This document shows, piece by piece, positions 34,741-44,351 of a DNA stretch of 64,000 nucleotides. Both the position numbers and the translations under genes were made by a program. A model generated the notes under the pieces. That model was given only the letters and a program-made list of their open reading frames with translations, was not told the DNA's origin and did not search any database. The number at the start of each line of letters is the position of its first letter. Position 1 is the first letter of the stretch. Source of the stretch: an uncultured Opitutales bacterium (lineage in GTDB: Bacteria; Verrucomicrobiota; Verrucomicrobiia; Opitutales; Intestinicryptomonadaceae); contig CALXNZ010000004.1 of assembly GCA_944389885.1 (NCBI GenBank), forward strand, positions 93,427 to 157,426, read 5' to 3'.

Positions 34741-36195
34741 CTAATCGGAAGGCGGAATGATTGAATAGGGAACTTTGAATTTACGCTTTTTCCCGAATAA
34801 GTTTTTAGTCTCAATTTCAATAGTTTCATAGTTTATATTTGTAAAAAGTTCATTTTCCACATTCTTGCCTTCAGGGCCCCAATTCACAAGGAGTATGCCG
34901 TTTTTCTTTATGTCGTTTATATCAAAGAAAGGATTTTTTTTCTTGTGGAGAAGGAGCGTGAATTTCGGCTTGTAATGAGAATAAACAGACATGTGTCCGG
35001 CCCACCATGCGGTTCCTCCGACGTATTTTAAAGGCTTGTCGTCTCCGACACTTTCGCGCCATATCGCATCGAGTTTTCCCGCATAGTCCGATGCGTTCAT
35101 ATTATAGCGCAGGCTGTCGGTAAATAGAATCGTTAATAGCATGGCGAGCGTGATAATTGCAAATACGGCATATCCTGACACGGCTATCATCATTGAGCGT
35201 TTTTTCGAGAGCTCGTATGGGAAAAACGCGAATAATATTATTCCTAAGAAATAGCACATTGGGGTTCCCCATGCGGAGAGAAGTTTTATTCCGTTTATCA
35301 TTCCGTACAGGGAAAATAAAAGCGGAGGTAGTATCCCTAAAAAGAATATGAGCTTTAAGTCGGACAATGCAATGCGGCTTTTCTGATATTTAGCGCGCAA
35401 ACCGCATATAAAATATGCGAATAGGGCCGGCAGGGAGTTTATGGTTAGTCCCGCGATAAAACGCAATGGAGAGTACAAAAAACGTAGTGCCCCTATATTT
35501 TCTATTTCTTTGGAGCGGTCGCTCAGATACTCCAAAGTGCAAAAATCGTAATTCCAGAGCCATATGAAATGCGGTAAAAAGATTGCAATGGAGAGCATGA
35601 CTCCCGCGTACATCCATGGATATTTCCATATTTTACGCCCTTCCGGGGTGAATAGGGCGTATGCGAATGCCGATGCGAACAAAAAGATGCATGAGTATTT
35701 ATTTAAGGCATTAAGGCCCGCGGAAGCTCCGCACATAAGCCAAGTATAAGGCGAATTGCGCTTAATTGAAATTATAAAGTAGTATGAAAACATCGGCCAT
35801 AACAACAGAGACAATACGTTGTCGTTAAATTCGGTGGTGGAAATTCCGTAGTAAAGCACGCATTGCAGTATTATAGCAGATAGAGCGGATTTTTCCCGGT
35901 CGAGAAATTCTCTCGCTATTGCGTAGGTGTATATAACGCCTCCGGCAAGACATATCTGGGAGAGCAGATAAATTCCAAAGTGCGTCTCCCCGAAGATTTC
36001 GAAGAAAAAACGGGCAGTAATTCCCGGCAGAATCGGATTTTTGTCGTATCCCCACGTTCCAATTCCGCCCCATGCAATAGCCTCTATTGAGTCCAGCGGA
36101 AGGCTCCCTCTCAAGCATGGAATCAATGCCCACAACGCTATATGAAGTGCTATAAGAATCTTAAGCTTTTTAGTGGGATCTTTAGTAGTATCCAT
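34741..36195 (-). CDS. GT39/ArnT-like membrane glycosyltransferase
   Basis: A 484-aa polytopic inner-membrane protein with about 11 hydrophobic segments and a soluble C-terminal domain. LPLDSIEAIAWGGIGTWGYD near the N-terminus corresponds to the first periplasmic loop with the acidic catalytic site of PMT/ArnT-type enzymes, which use a lipid-linked sugar donor on the periplasmic side. It may modify lipid A, a core sugar or a protein. It is convergent with the acyltransferase gene and divergent from the KpsS-like gene. Confidence 0.83.
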   Translation of the reverse strand: MDTTKDPTKKLKILIALHIALWALIPCLRGSLPLDSIEAIAWGGIGTWGYDKNPILPGITARFFFEIFGETHFGIYLLSQICLAGGVIYTYAIAREFLDREKSALSAIILQCVLYYGISTTEFNDNVLSLLLWPMFSYYFIISIKRNSPYTWLMCGASAGLNALNKYSCIFLFASAFAYALFTPEGRKIWKYPWMYAGVMLSIAIFLPHFIWLWNYDFCTLEYLSDRSKEIENIGALRFLYSPLRFIAGLTINSLPALFAYFICGLRAKYQKSRIALSDLKLIFFLGILPPLLFSLYGMINGIKLLSAWGTPMCYFLGIILFAFFPYELSKKRSMMIAVSGYAVFAIITLAMLLTILFTDSLRYNMNASDYAGKLDAIWRESVGDDKPLKYVGGTAWWAGHMSVYSHYKPKFTLLLHKKKNPFFDINDIKKNGILLVNWGPEGKNVENELFTNINYETIEIETKNLFGKKRKFKVPYSIIPPSD

Positions 36196-36322
36196 ATATG
36201 GCTAATAAATGGGCTGTTATCAGTCAATATTTTAAAACGTTTGTACAATTTAATCGGCTGTTAGCTGTCAATTTATTATTGCGGTGTATTAAAAAAAAGT
36301 TTGAATGTAGGTCAATTTAATA

Positions 36323-37756
36323 ATGAAAAAGATATTATTTTTCCCGGCGCATTCGCGCGATACACATAGAACGGCTTTAACCCTCGAAGCCTTAAAACGG
36401 GATTTGGATTCCGGAAATGACGTGAGGATTCTTGATTGCGGAGCTATTCTTGGCGGATATTGCGCTTTGAACAGGGGGCGCGGAAAAATATATTGCAACA
36501 AATGTATGCGCTCTCTCGATAAAGTAGCTGGATTGCTCGATGTGCCGCGCAGCAAATTTATACTAATGCGCATGTGCAAGATTCCGGATTTTCCGGAGAT
36601 AGATTCAGTGGAGAAACTGAAGAATTTTGAAATTGGGGGCATCAACGTCGGAGTTGGAGCGGCTTCGGTAATAATGACTCTCAACAGGGATTACATGCCG
36701 GACATTCTCCGCGAACAAGGCACAGTAAGGGGGTTTTTGCGCACTGCGGCCATAATGATAGGAAACTTGGAGCGCATATATCGCGAATGGAAATTTGACG
36801 AATTCCACTCCTTTAACGGACGCCTGCCGAGCGTCTATCCTGCGGTGATGTTTTGCGCAAAAAACGGAATAGATTACACTCTTTTTGAATGCGGGGCGAA
36901 TCGCTCTAAAATCCGCGTAGCCAAAAACATTTTAATCCACGATATTCAGCTGATCAAAGATGAAATTTCCAGATATTGGAATTCTGCTAATCCCGAAGAG
37001 CGCGAAAAACTCGCCATAAAATGGTTTGCAGATAGGCGCGGCGGAAAATATCAGGCTATGGAATCATTTACAGCCAGACAAAAAAATGGGCTCGTGCCGT
37101 CGAATTGGGATAAATCGAAGCAAAACATAGCCATATTTAACAGTTCCATTGATGAATTTTACGCTTTTAATTGTTGGAAAAATCCTCTTTCCGACAACGA
37201 AAATTTAATACTTAAACAGCTTCTCGAGCATTATAAAAACGATTCCACAAAGCATTTTTATTTAAGGGTACATCCAAATTTAACTAAATCTAAACGAAAA
37301 GGGTCGCGTCAGATTGCCGAAATACGCGAGTTTTCAAGAATCTATCCAAACCTTACTGTCATAGAGCCGGAATCGAAAATCGACACCTATGCCCTTATAG
37401 ATTTGGCGGATAAAGTTCTCACTTTCACTTCAACCGCGGGATTTGAGGCCACCTATTACGGCAAAGTCTCCATTCTCGCCGGAAAGGCGCCGTATGACGA
37501 ACTCGATTGCGTATATTTGGCAAAGTCGATGGAGGAGCTTTACAAGCTTATCGACGCTGAGGGTTTAAAACCGAAACCGCGCGAGTCCACATATCCCTAC
37601 GCATATCGGACGCAGGTTTACGGGGAATATTTTAAGTACGCAAAAGCCACCAATGAAACCGATGCCTCCTACAAGGGCGTGCCTTTGGATCTTTCCGGAA
37701 GCAATACTTGGAGTTATGTAAAGCGCTTGATACTCGGGCGCGATAAATCTTGGTAA
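36323..37756 (+). CDS. KpsS-like capsule biosynthesis protein
   Basis: A 477-aa protein. The C-terminal half resembles the capsule polysaccharide biosynthesis (Capsule_synth / KpsS) fold: HFYLRVHPNL, then LIDLADKVLTFTSTAGFEAT, then YYGKVSILAG. These enzymes attach the Kdo linker or otherwise start the capsule. The N-terminal part has a cluster of Cys (GYCALNRGRGKIYCNKCMRS) that is unusual and might bind a metal. The position beside Stealth and glycosyltransferase genes supports a surface-glycan role. Confidence 0.75.
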   Translation: MKKILFFPAHSRDTHRTALTLEALKRDLDSGNDVRILDCGAILGGYCALNRGRGKIYCNKCMRSLDKVAGLLDVPRSKFILMRMCKIPDFPEIDSVEKLKNFEIGGINVGVGAASVIMTLNRDYMPDILREQGTVRGFLRTAAIMIGNLERIYREWKFDEFHSFNGRLPSVYPAVMFCAKNGIDYTLFECGANRSKIRVAKNILIHDIQLIKDEISRYWNSANPEEREKLAIKWFADRRGGKYQAMESFTARQKNGLVPSNWDKSKQNIAIFNSSIDEFYAFNCWKNPLSDNENLILKQLLEHYKNDSTKHFYLRVHPNLTKSKRKGSRQIAEIREFSRIYPNLTVIEPESKIDTYALIDLADKVLTFTSTAGFEATYYGKVSILAGKAPYDELDCVYLAKSMEELYKLIDAEGLKPKPRESTYPYAYRTQVYGEYFKYAKATNETDASYKGVPLDLSGSNTWSYVKRLILGRDKSW

Positions 37757-37836
37757 AGGGATTAGAAAAGAATGCTGTTCGCTTAAAAGGCTTTTTTTGT
37801 TGCAAGCCGGATTCTTTTCATTGTGATTGTTCGCCT

Positions 37837-38925
37837 ATGGAAGGATTGCCGCCATTAGAACAGTTTCTTGCACGATTGGATGCTCTCGATAAAAAGATGA
37901 GCGAACCCGACTTCTATAACGACCAGCGTTCGGCAAGTGCGCTGTCGCGCGAACACCAGCAGTTGGCAAAGCTCAAAGAGTCTTACCTTGAGTTTGAAAA
38001 GGTTTTATCCCAGATAGATGAGAATAAAAAAATAATAGAGGAAAACGCCGATCCGGAATTTGTGGAATTGGCTAAGGAGGATTTAGCGTCGCTGGAGGCT
38101 AAAAAGGAGCCCCTTAAAACCGAAATCCTCAAAATGATGATACCGCCTGATCCCACAGACTCCAGAAATACCGTTGTGGAAATTCGAGCCGGCACCGGAG
38201 GCGATGAGGCTTCTCTCTTTGCGGCAGACCTTTATAGAATGTACTGCCGCTATGCGGATTCCCGCGGCTGGAAAGTTGAAAATTTAAGCTCCAGCGAATC
38301 TCCCGCGGGAGGTTTTAAGGAAATCTGCTTTCTCTTGTCTGGCGACGACGTCTATCGCTTCATGAAGTATGAGAGCGGAACCCATAGGGTGCAGCGCGTT
38401 CCGGTGACGGAAGCGTCGGGCAGGATTCATACATCTGCGGCAACAGTGGCGGTCCTTCCCGAAGCCGAAGAAGTGGATATTAAAATAGATCCTTCGGAAA
38501 TCGAAATCTCCATAGCCAGGGCGAGCGGCCCCGGTGGACAGGGGGTAAATACCACCGATAGCGCCGTGCAGATACTCCACAAGCCTACCGGCATGATTGT
38601 AAAGTGCGCTGACGAGCGCTCCCAGTTGAAAAATAAAACTAAAGCCCTAAAAGTTCTGCGCTCGCGCCTTCTGGAAATGAAACAGAGGGAAGAACACGAC
38701 AAGTACGCTCAAAATCGCCGCGAACAAATAGGCAGCGGAGACAGGTCGGAGCGAATACGCACATATAATTTTCCGCAGAGCCGCCTCACCGACCATCGCA
38801 TAGGTTTGACTTTGCACTCGCTCCCGCAAATAATGGACGGAGATATCGACGCCCTTATAAAGGCTCTCGAAGACGCCGATTATGCCGCAAGGATAGCCGA
38901 TCTTACAAAGCATCAAAGTGCATAG
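37837..38925 (+). CDS. prfA: peptide chain release factor 1
   Basis: A 362-aa class I release factor. The GGQ motif is at 233-235 (ASGPGGQGVNTT). The codon-recognition tripeptide PVT (189-191) has the PxT form of RF1, so UAA and UAG are read. The start at 37837 (MEGLPPLEQF) gives normal length; an upstream in-frame start at 37750 would add 29 residues without family match. It overlaps prmC by 8 nt, whose product methylates the GGQ Gln. Confidence 0.96.
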   Translation: MEGLPPLEQFLARLDALDKKMSEPDFYNDQRSASALSREHQQLAKLKESYLEFEKVLSQIDENKKIIEENADPEFVELAKEDLASLEAKKEPLKTEILKMMIPPDPTDSRNTVVEIRAGTGGDEASLFAADLYRMYCRYADSRGWKVENLSSSESPAGGFKEICFLLSGDDVYRFMKYESGTHRVQRVPVTEASGRIHTSAATVAVLPEAEEVDIKIDPSEIEISIARASGPGGQGVNTTDSAVQILHKPTGMIVKCADERSQLKNKTKALKVLRSRLLEMKQREEHDKYAQNRREQIGSGDRSERIRTYNFPQSRLTDHRIGLTLHSLPQIMDGDIDALIKALEDADYAARIADLTKHQSA

Positions 38926-39787
38926 CATACTGGAAATTTTAGATAAGTGCACCGCATATTTGTCGGCCAAGGGCGTTCCCGATCCAAAACTTGACGCCCA
39001 AATTATGTTGGCGCATTCGCTTGGTTGCAAACGTCTCGAACTTTTTTTGCGCTTCGACGAGCCTATGACCGAACAAAACTTGGCTCCTTTTAGGGAGCTT
39101 GTAAGGCGCCGCGCAAAACGGGAGCCCTTGCAGCATATAATAGGTTCGGTCGATTTTTTCGGGGTCAAAATCAAGTGCGACTCCCGCGCGTTAATTCCGC
39201 GCCCGGAAACCGAGGAATTGTGCGAGATTGTGGCGGAGGAACTTTTCCCGGACCATTCGGCGCCTCTGAAAATTTTAGACTTGGGTTCGGGCACGGGGGC
39301 AATATCGCTGGCTCTCGCCAAGACTTATCCCAACTCTTTTGTGAGAGCTTTTGACATTTCCGAGCAGGCTCTGGCTCTCGCCATTGAAAATTCGGAACTC
39401 AACGGGCTTTCGGAACGCGTGAGTTTTGAAAAATCGGATTGGTATTCTAAATTAAATGGGGAAAATAGCGGCGGGGATTTCGATATGATAATCTCAAATC
39501 CGCCGTATTTAAGCGAATCAGAACTTCTAAATTCAGAGCCTGAAGTTAAAAATTACGACCCGAAAAATGCCCTTGTTGCCGATGACAATGGCTTGGCAGC
39601 CCTGAAAGTCGTTTTAAAAGGCGCGCCAGACTATCTTAAAGAGAACGGGATACTTGCCTGCGAATGCGGCTGCGCGCAAGCGCAGCTTTTGAGTGATTTT
39701 GCGAAGTCGTGCGGATTTTCCGAAACCTCTTGCCGCAACGACCTATCTAAAAGACAAAGGTTCTTGCTGGCGAGATTTGCAAAATAA
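38918..39787 (+). CDS. prmC: release factor glutamine methyltransferase
   Basis: A 289-aa SAM-dependent methyltransferase. The SAM motif DLGSGTGAIS is at 121-130 and the catalytic NPPY at 194-197 (SNPPYLSE). IPRPETEE (93-100) is the family's conserved loop. It methylates the Gln of GGQ in release factors. It starts with GTG inside the end of prfA, as is common for this pair. Confidence 0.96.
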   Translation: MHSILEILDKCTAYLSAKGVPDPKLDAQIMLAHSLGCKRLELFLRFDEPMTEQNLAPFRELVRRRAKREPLQHIIGSVDFFGVKIKCDSRALIPRPETEELCEIVAEELFPDHSAPLKILDLGSGTGAISLALAKTYPNSFVRAFDISEQALALAIENSELNGLSERVSFEKSDWYSKLNGENSGGDFDMIISNPPYLSESELLNSEPEVKNYDPKNALVADDNGLAALKVVLKGAPDYLKENGILACECGCAQAQLLSDFAKSCGFSETSCRNDLSKRQRFLLARFAK

Positions 39788-40165
39788 AAATTTTCTACGC
39801 CCATAAAGGCCATGTATTTTAATAGGGCCTTATTTTGGAACTTGCATTATTTTGGAACATTTTCTTTCGCGTCGTGTTTAAATTTAATATGCCTGCCAAT
39901 CAAATTTCCGCATTTGCGCGAAAGCCTGCTCTTTTAAGCAGTAAACATATTTTGCATGCGCATTGAGGTGGGCATTTTCCTTGACAGAATTAATCCAAAA
40001 CCGAAAAATCTACCACAGGTAAATGAGACAAGTATTTCAATATTGTTTCAGCCTTGCAGGCTTTACTTCTTGCGGAATTTCTCCCCTTGGATTCATCGCT
40101 ATAGATGCCTGCATGATGGCCTGCACCCAATCGTGCTTGTTTTTTATTACAAAAAAGGTGTTTCA
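39788..40165. other. 378-nt leader region of the LpoB-type cassette
   Basis: The left end has a weak hairpin (AAGGCC / GGCCTT, 39806-39831) that may end prmC. Just after it a 12-nt direct repeat TTATTTTGGAAC occurs twice (39830-39841 and 39847-39858), 17 nt apart, and may be a regulator half-site pair. An in-frame extension of the next gene back to 39956 is open but has no signal-peptide features and is not taken as coding. Confidence 0.4.
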
Positions 40166-41377
40166 ATGAAAAAATTATTGCTGTCAATCCTTGCGTTTGC
40201 GGTATTTATTCTGCCCTTGTTTTCCGCCCAGGCGGAAAACAAGACTATGGCGGTGTTTGTGCGCAATGATTCCGGAAATGCCGCGCTTGATAAATATAAA
40301 AAGAACGCTGAGAATATATTGTCGGCGATGGTAAATAACGCGGGATTCTCCGTGGTGAGCCACGACCTGGTTATTAGAAACTTAAACGCATATTTGGGGG
40401 ACGAAAATTCAAAGTATAAAAATATCGCCCAAAAACTGCTCGACCAAATAAAGTTGGGGAACAGTCTGGACAATGCCGTTTTTGAAAACGCGTCCGGCCT
40501 TAGAGTCGCGGAAATGTTGGGAATAGACTATATACTGACGGTTTCTTTATCAAGCCTTGGCAAGCAGGAAAAAGCGTCGACGGCATACGGTGTGCCGACT
40601 AAGAACGTGGTATATACCCTGCGTTGCAACTACAATCTCAGCGAAGGCGGATTCGGAATGGGAACTGCGGGGGGAATCGCAAAAAGTCAAAAAACAATTA
40701 GGCAGACAGATAATGTGGCGCTGCTTTACGACGATGAATTCCTGAATGAGCTTTTGGAGGATTGTGTCGCCCAGATGGCTGATTCATTAAAGAAGCAGTC
40801 GCATTCAAATCAAATAATGGCAAAGAAGGACGCCGCCGGAGAAATACAGTTGGAGGTCAGGATTCCTGAGATGGGTATGCCCCAAGTTGTAGAGGCCAAA
40901 GACGGCACATATTATTTGGGAAATACTATTGTACCCCTTGGGCTCTCCGTAATAAACGCCGATATAGACGGCATAAACTATACAATAGACGGAGGAAAAA
41001 TTTCGCTATCCAAAGGTATCCACTATGTGAAAATAAGCCATAAGGATTTGGAACCTATTGAAAAGACAATAAATATTACCGGCCGTCCCGGACAGAAAAT
41101 CGTCTTTGAGGCTGTTTTTAACGAGGACGCCAAAGCCCGCATGAAACGCGACGCCCAGTGGCTGCAGGCAATCGTGGAAAAACATAAAATGATAAAGCGC
41201 GACGACGCAAGGGCGGAATCGGATATAAGAATACGCGAGAAACTTTCCTCCGCCGAGGCTGAACGCATAAAGGGAATGGCTGAAATGTATAAAAATTCGG
41301 GTTATAGAATCGATTATAAAGTCGACGCAGATAGTTTTCCCGAAATAAACAAAGTGCAGAGCGTCTTTTCGCAATAA
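40166..41377 (+). CDS. exported CsgG-like protein with PEGA domain
   Basis: A 403-aa protein with a signal peptide (MKKLLLSILAFAVFILPLFS, cleavage near AQAEN). AAAGGTG before ATG 40166 decides the start. Residues about 25-200 resemble a CsgG/TolB-N-like alpha/beta domain (AVFVRNDSG, NAGFSVVSHD, AEMLGIDYILTVSL). Residues about 245-320 look like a PEGA beta-sandwich (INADIDGINYTIDGGKISL, HYVKISHKDLEP). The C-terminus is a charged coiled coil. It leads the six-gene cassette that ends with LpoB and a small lipoprotein. It is probably periplasmic and outer-membrane associated; the precise role is unknown. Confidence 0.75.
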   Translation: MKKLLLSILAFAVFILPLFSAQAENKTMAVFVRNDSGNAALDKYKKNAENILSAMVNNAGFSVVSHDLVIRNLNAYLGDENSKYKNIAQKLLDQIKLGNSLDNAVFENASGLRVAEMLGIDYILTVSLSSLGKQEKASTAYGVPTKNVVYTLRCNYNLSEGGFGMGTAGGIAKSQKTIRQTDNVALLYDDEFLNELLEDCVAQMADSLKKQSHSNQIMAKKDAAGEIQLEVRIPEMGMPQVVEAKDGTYYLGNTIVPLGLSVINADIDGINYTIDGGKISLSKGIHYVKISHKDLEPIEKTINITGRPGQKIVFEAVFNEDAKARMKRDAQWLQAIVEKHKMIKRDDARAESDIRIREKLSSAEAERIKGMAEMYKNSGYRIDYKVDADSFPEINKVQSVFSQ

Positions 41378-41403
41378 CTTAATACCAACGGAGTTAATAT
41401 ACT

Positions 41404-42339
41404 ATGAGAAAGATAACGGCAATACTCCTTGCAATCTTTGCGGTTTCAGCGATTTCCGCCCAGGAAACTCCGCAAAAAGCCACTATAGCAGTGACAAAAG
41501 TTTCGGCGACAAATTCCCTTTCACAGGCGGTTAAGAGCAGGGGGGCATCGAGTTCCATGAATAGGATTCTCGAATCCATCGACTCTAATTTAACTTCCGC
41601 AATACAGGATACCCGCAAATTTGAAGTGGTGTCGCGCAGCGATCTCGACGCGGTAATGCGGGAACAGGATTTTTCCGAATCCGGAAATGTAGATTTATCC
41701 GATAAGAACGCTGCGCGCATCGGAAAATTAAAGGGGGCTAAATACATAGTTTCCGTTGCGGTTGACGATTATCAAGACTATGTCCGCAAGCGTTCCTTTG
41801 CCACGCTTGGGGAGTCCACAGAGGTCAGGATATTGCGTTTGGGGGTTGTCGCAAAAATAATAGACTCCACTAAAGGCTCAATTCTCGAAACTGCAAATTT
41901 AGTTATAAATGAAGAATTGAGAAATTCTGAAAAATTCGATTCTGCGGTTGCGGGGGGAAGCGCCACTGACGCGGTGATATCGCGCATGGCGCGGCAGATG
42001 TGCTCAAAAATCGCCAACAGGGTAGCAGATGTCGTGTTTCCTGCAAAAATCATAGGCAAAACGGGTAAAATAGGAACTTTTAATAGGGGCGACGGAACGG
42101 GAGTATCAATAGGAGACGAGTATGAAATCTTCGCCCTCGGCGAGGCTATGATAGATCCCGATACCGGAGAAAATCTTGGAGCCGAAGAAGTTTCGGTGGG
42201 CAAGTTGCGCGTCACTTCAATAGCGCCTAAATTCTCTAAAGGCACGATTATAGAGGATAACGGCGTGGAAAAAGGACAAGTATTGAGGCTCATAAAAAAA
42301 GCCGCTCCTATTCCAAATGACGATAATAATGAACTTTGA
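41404..42339 (+). CDS. CsgG-family protein
   Basis: A 311-aa protein with a signal peptide (MRKITAILLAIFAVSAISAQ; no lipobox Cys). The body follows the CsgG/HfaB pattern: TRKFEVVSRSDLDAVMREQD, then AARIGKLKGAKYIVSVAVDD. It ends with a small beta domain (GDEYEIFALGEAMIDPDTGE, then GKLRVTSIAPKFS) seen in CsgG-type proteins outside the curli systems. There are no curli genes nearby, so a curli pore is unlikely; partnership with the LpoB-like protein downstream is more plausible. It is 26 nt after the previous gene. Confidence 0.83.
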   Translation: MRKITAILLAIFAVSAISAQETPQKATIAVTKVSATNSLSQAVKSRGASSSMNRILESIDSNLTSAIQDTRKFEVVSRSDLDAVMREQDFSESGNVDLSDKNAARIGKLKGAKYIVSVAVDDYQDYVRKRSFATLGESTEVRILRLGVVAKIIDSTKGSILETANLVINEELRNSEKFDSAVAGGSATDAVISRMARQMCSKIANRVADVVFPAKIIGKTGKIGTFNRGDGTGVSIGDEYEIFALGEAMIDPDTGENLGAEEVSVGKLRVTSIAPKFSKGTIIEDNGVEKGQVLRLIKKAAPIPNDDNNEL

Positions 42340-42353
42340 TTTCTCGAAATAAT

Positions 42354-43823
42354 ATGGGAAAGATTTGCGGCATAGCGCTTCCGCTATTGTCGGTGATTTT
42401 ATTCGGTTGCGCCACCCACACTTCCGAGACGGAATCTGCGCGCAAGAGTTGGGCTGTTGGAAACGCGCTTCAGGCAGAGGCGCAGTTGTCGGAAATTGCG
42501 CTCGAAAAAGCCGATTCCGGCGACGAACTCGTATGGCTTCTCGAAGAAGGCGCGGCCAGCAGGGCGGGCGGAAATTTAAAAAAGAGCGTAGATGTATTTA
42601 ACAAGGCATATTCGATAATTTGCGAGTATGAAAACGAACCTGAAACAAGGCTTTCCGAAGAAGCGGCCGCTTTTTTCACAAACCAAAGCTATATTCCCTA
42701 CAAAGGCTATCATTACGATAAAATAATGCTATGCGTATATCAATCGCTCAACTATATAGAATTAAAGGATTTTGAAAAGGCCTCTGTGGAGTTAAAGCGC
42801 ATGTCCAATTTTCAGGCTGAAGCCGCAAGTAAAAACGCGGAACGCATAGAAAAGCGCGAAGCGGCTTTTAGAGATGCCCAAAAAAAGGATAAGAATGCCG
42901 GGTATGACGCGTCGAAAACATTGTCTAATCCGTTTGTGCAAGCAGAACTGCAAAAATGTTATGGCGCGAATTTCATGTCGGGAAATTCATTCCAGCGGGC
43001 GAGGGGGATTTATGTGAATCCTTTCGGATATTGGTTGGGGGGAGTCTATTTTGCGGCTACGGCCCAGGACGCGTCCGATAAAGAACAAGCGGCGTCTCTA
43101 TTTCGCATATGCTCGGATATGTTGGCGAACTCGTCAGATGTGCTGGCGCGCGATTGTTTGGCATCGGAGTCTTTTGCTTCGGGAAAGTCGCAGGAATTTG
43201 GAAATATTACATATGTAGTTTACGAAACCGGCATGGCGCCCATAAGAAAACAGATTAGGATAGACTTGCCTCTTTTTATTGTCGCCAAGAACGTTCCGCA
43301 TGTGGCTGTCAATTTTCCGTATCTTTCCAAGCAAAATTCCTACAAGCCGGATATAAACGTAGTCGCGGCCGGTAGCAAACTTAAGTTCGACACCATTTCC
43401 AATATTGACGAAATAATCCAGGAGGAATTTGACATAGAACTGCCGTATGTAATAACCAAGACCGTGTTGTCGGCGGCGGCAAAAGCCACGGCCCAGTACT
43501 TTGCAGCGCAATCCGCGGGAGACTTTGGGGTTTTTGTAAATATAGGCATGGGCATATACCAGTCCCTGATGAACGATGCCGATTTGCGCACTTGGACCAC
43601 TTTGCCAAAAGAAATAAAAGTAGCCAGAATAGAAACTCCTTCCGATTCAAAACTGTTATTGGAAGGCAAAAGCATAGATTTGAATCCAAAAGGGGTCAAT
43701 ATAGTCTATGTAAAAAGCATGTCCGCTTCGGGGGCAATCATAGTCCGCAAATTCGATTTTTCAAAAGAGGCTTTTAAGCCCGCTCATTTAATCGCGGAAA
43801 AAGACGGAGGAGGCTCTAAATAA
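42354..43823 (+). CDS. COG3014-type TPR lipoprotein
   Basis: A 489-aa lipoprotein (lipobox VILFGC, Cys19). The N-terminal half is helical with TPR-like repeats (LKKSVDVFNKAYSIICEYEN, ELKDFEKASVELKRM); then comes PFVQAELQKCYGANFMSG and, in the C-terminal half, PYVITKTVLSAAAKATAQYF and DLRTWTTLPKEIKVARIE. These fit the COG3014 family, which commonly neighbours YcfL and LpoB. A TTG start at 42336 overlapping the previous stop is also possible. Neither start has a strong ribosome site, so translational coupling is likely. Confidence 0.78.
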   Translation: MGKICGIALPLLSVILFGCATHTSETESARKSWAVGNALQAEAQLSEIALEKADSGDELVWLLEEGAASRAGGNLKKSVDVFNKAYSIICEYENEPETRLSEEAAAFFTNQSYIPYKGYHYDKIMLCVYQSLNYIELKDFEKASVELKRMSNFQAEAASKNAERIEKREAAFRDAQKKDKNAGYDASKTLSNPFVQAELQKCYGANFMSGNSFQRARGIYVNPFGYWLGGVYFAATAQDASDKEQAASLFRICSDMLANSSDVLARDCLASESFASGKSQEFGNITYVVYETGMAPIRKQIRIDLPLFIVAKNVPHVAVNFPYLSKQNSYKPDINVVAAGSKLKFDTISNIDEIIQEEFDIELPYVITKTVLSAAAKATAQYFAAQSAGDFGVFVNIGMGIYQSLMNDADLRTWTTLPKEIKVARIETPSDSKLLLEGKSIDLNPKGVNIVYVKSMSASGAIIVRKFDFSKEAFKPAHLIAEKDGGGSK

Positions 43824-43912
43824 CAGTTTATTTCATCGGCAAAAAATAAAAAATACCTTCTTGAAATATGCCGTAGAGTTTATATTTTTTAATCCCGACA
43901 AATTGGTTCAAA

Positions 43913-44329
43913 ATGAAATATCTATTATATATATTCACACTGTTGTGCGCCGTGGCGTTTTCCGGCTGCTCTACGGTAAATACCGCAGAGCGCGCCCAGG
44001 CCCAGTCCTCCCCCCAAATGGTTAACGATAAGCGCATTATCACCGACGGCGCCCTGAATGATTACGCATACATAGCGGGCATAAATGAAAGCAGGGTGGG
44101 CGGGCTTCTTAAAATTCAGGTCAGGATAGTAAATTCAACCTCCGCTTATCGCTCCGTGAACTATAAGTTTACATGGATTGATAAGGACGGCATGGAGATT
44201 GAATCGGCTACATCTCCATGGATGACCCTTGTTCTTGAAGGAGGCGAATCGAAATATATATCTGCGGTTGCCCCCAATCCCAATGTGTGCGATTTTACCC
44301 TGAAACTTTTGCCAAATGTAAGAGACTAA
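43913..44329 (+). CDS. YcfL-family (DUF1425) lipoprotein
   Basis: A 138-aa lipoprotein (lipobox AFSGC, Cys19). The beta-sandwich body (LLKIQVRIVNSTSAYRSVNY, KFTWIDKDGMEIESATSPW, then ISAVAPNP) matches DUF1425/YcfL. In E. coli ycfL sits next to lpoB; here it also precedes an lpoB-like gene. Function is unknown, presumably in the outer-membrane side of peptidoglycan control. Confidence 0.88.
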   Translation: MKYLLYIFTLLCAVAFSGCSTVNTAERAQAQSSPQMVNDKRIITDGALNDYAYIAGINESRVGGLLKIQVRIVNSTSAYRSVNYKFTWIDKDGMEIESATSPWMTLVLEGGESKYISAVAPNPNVCDFTLKLLPNVRD

Positions 44330-44351
44330 ATCTTAAAATACGGGATAAAAT

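Noticed and set aside
39956..40165. 70-residue N-terminal extension of the CsgG-PEGA protein
   Set aside because: It would bury the signal peptide, while the ATG at 40166 has a good ribosome site and begins the signal.
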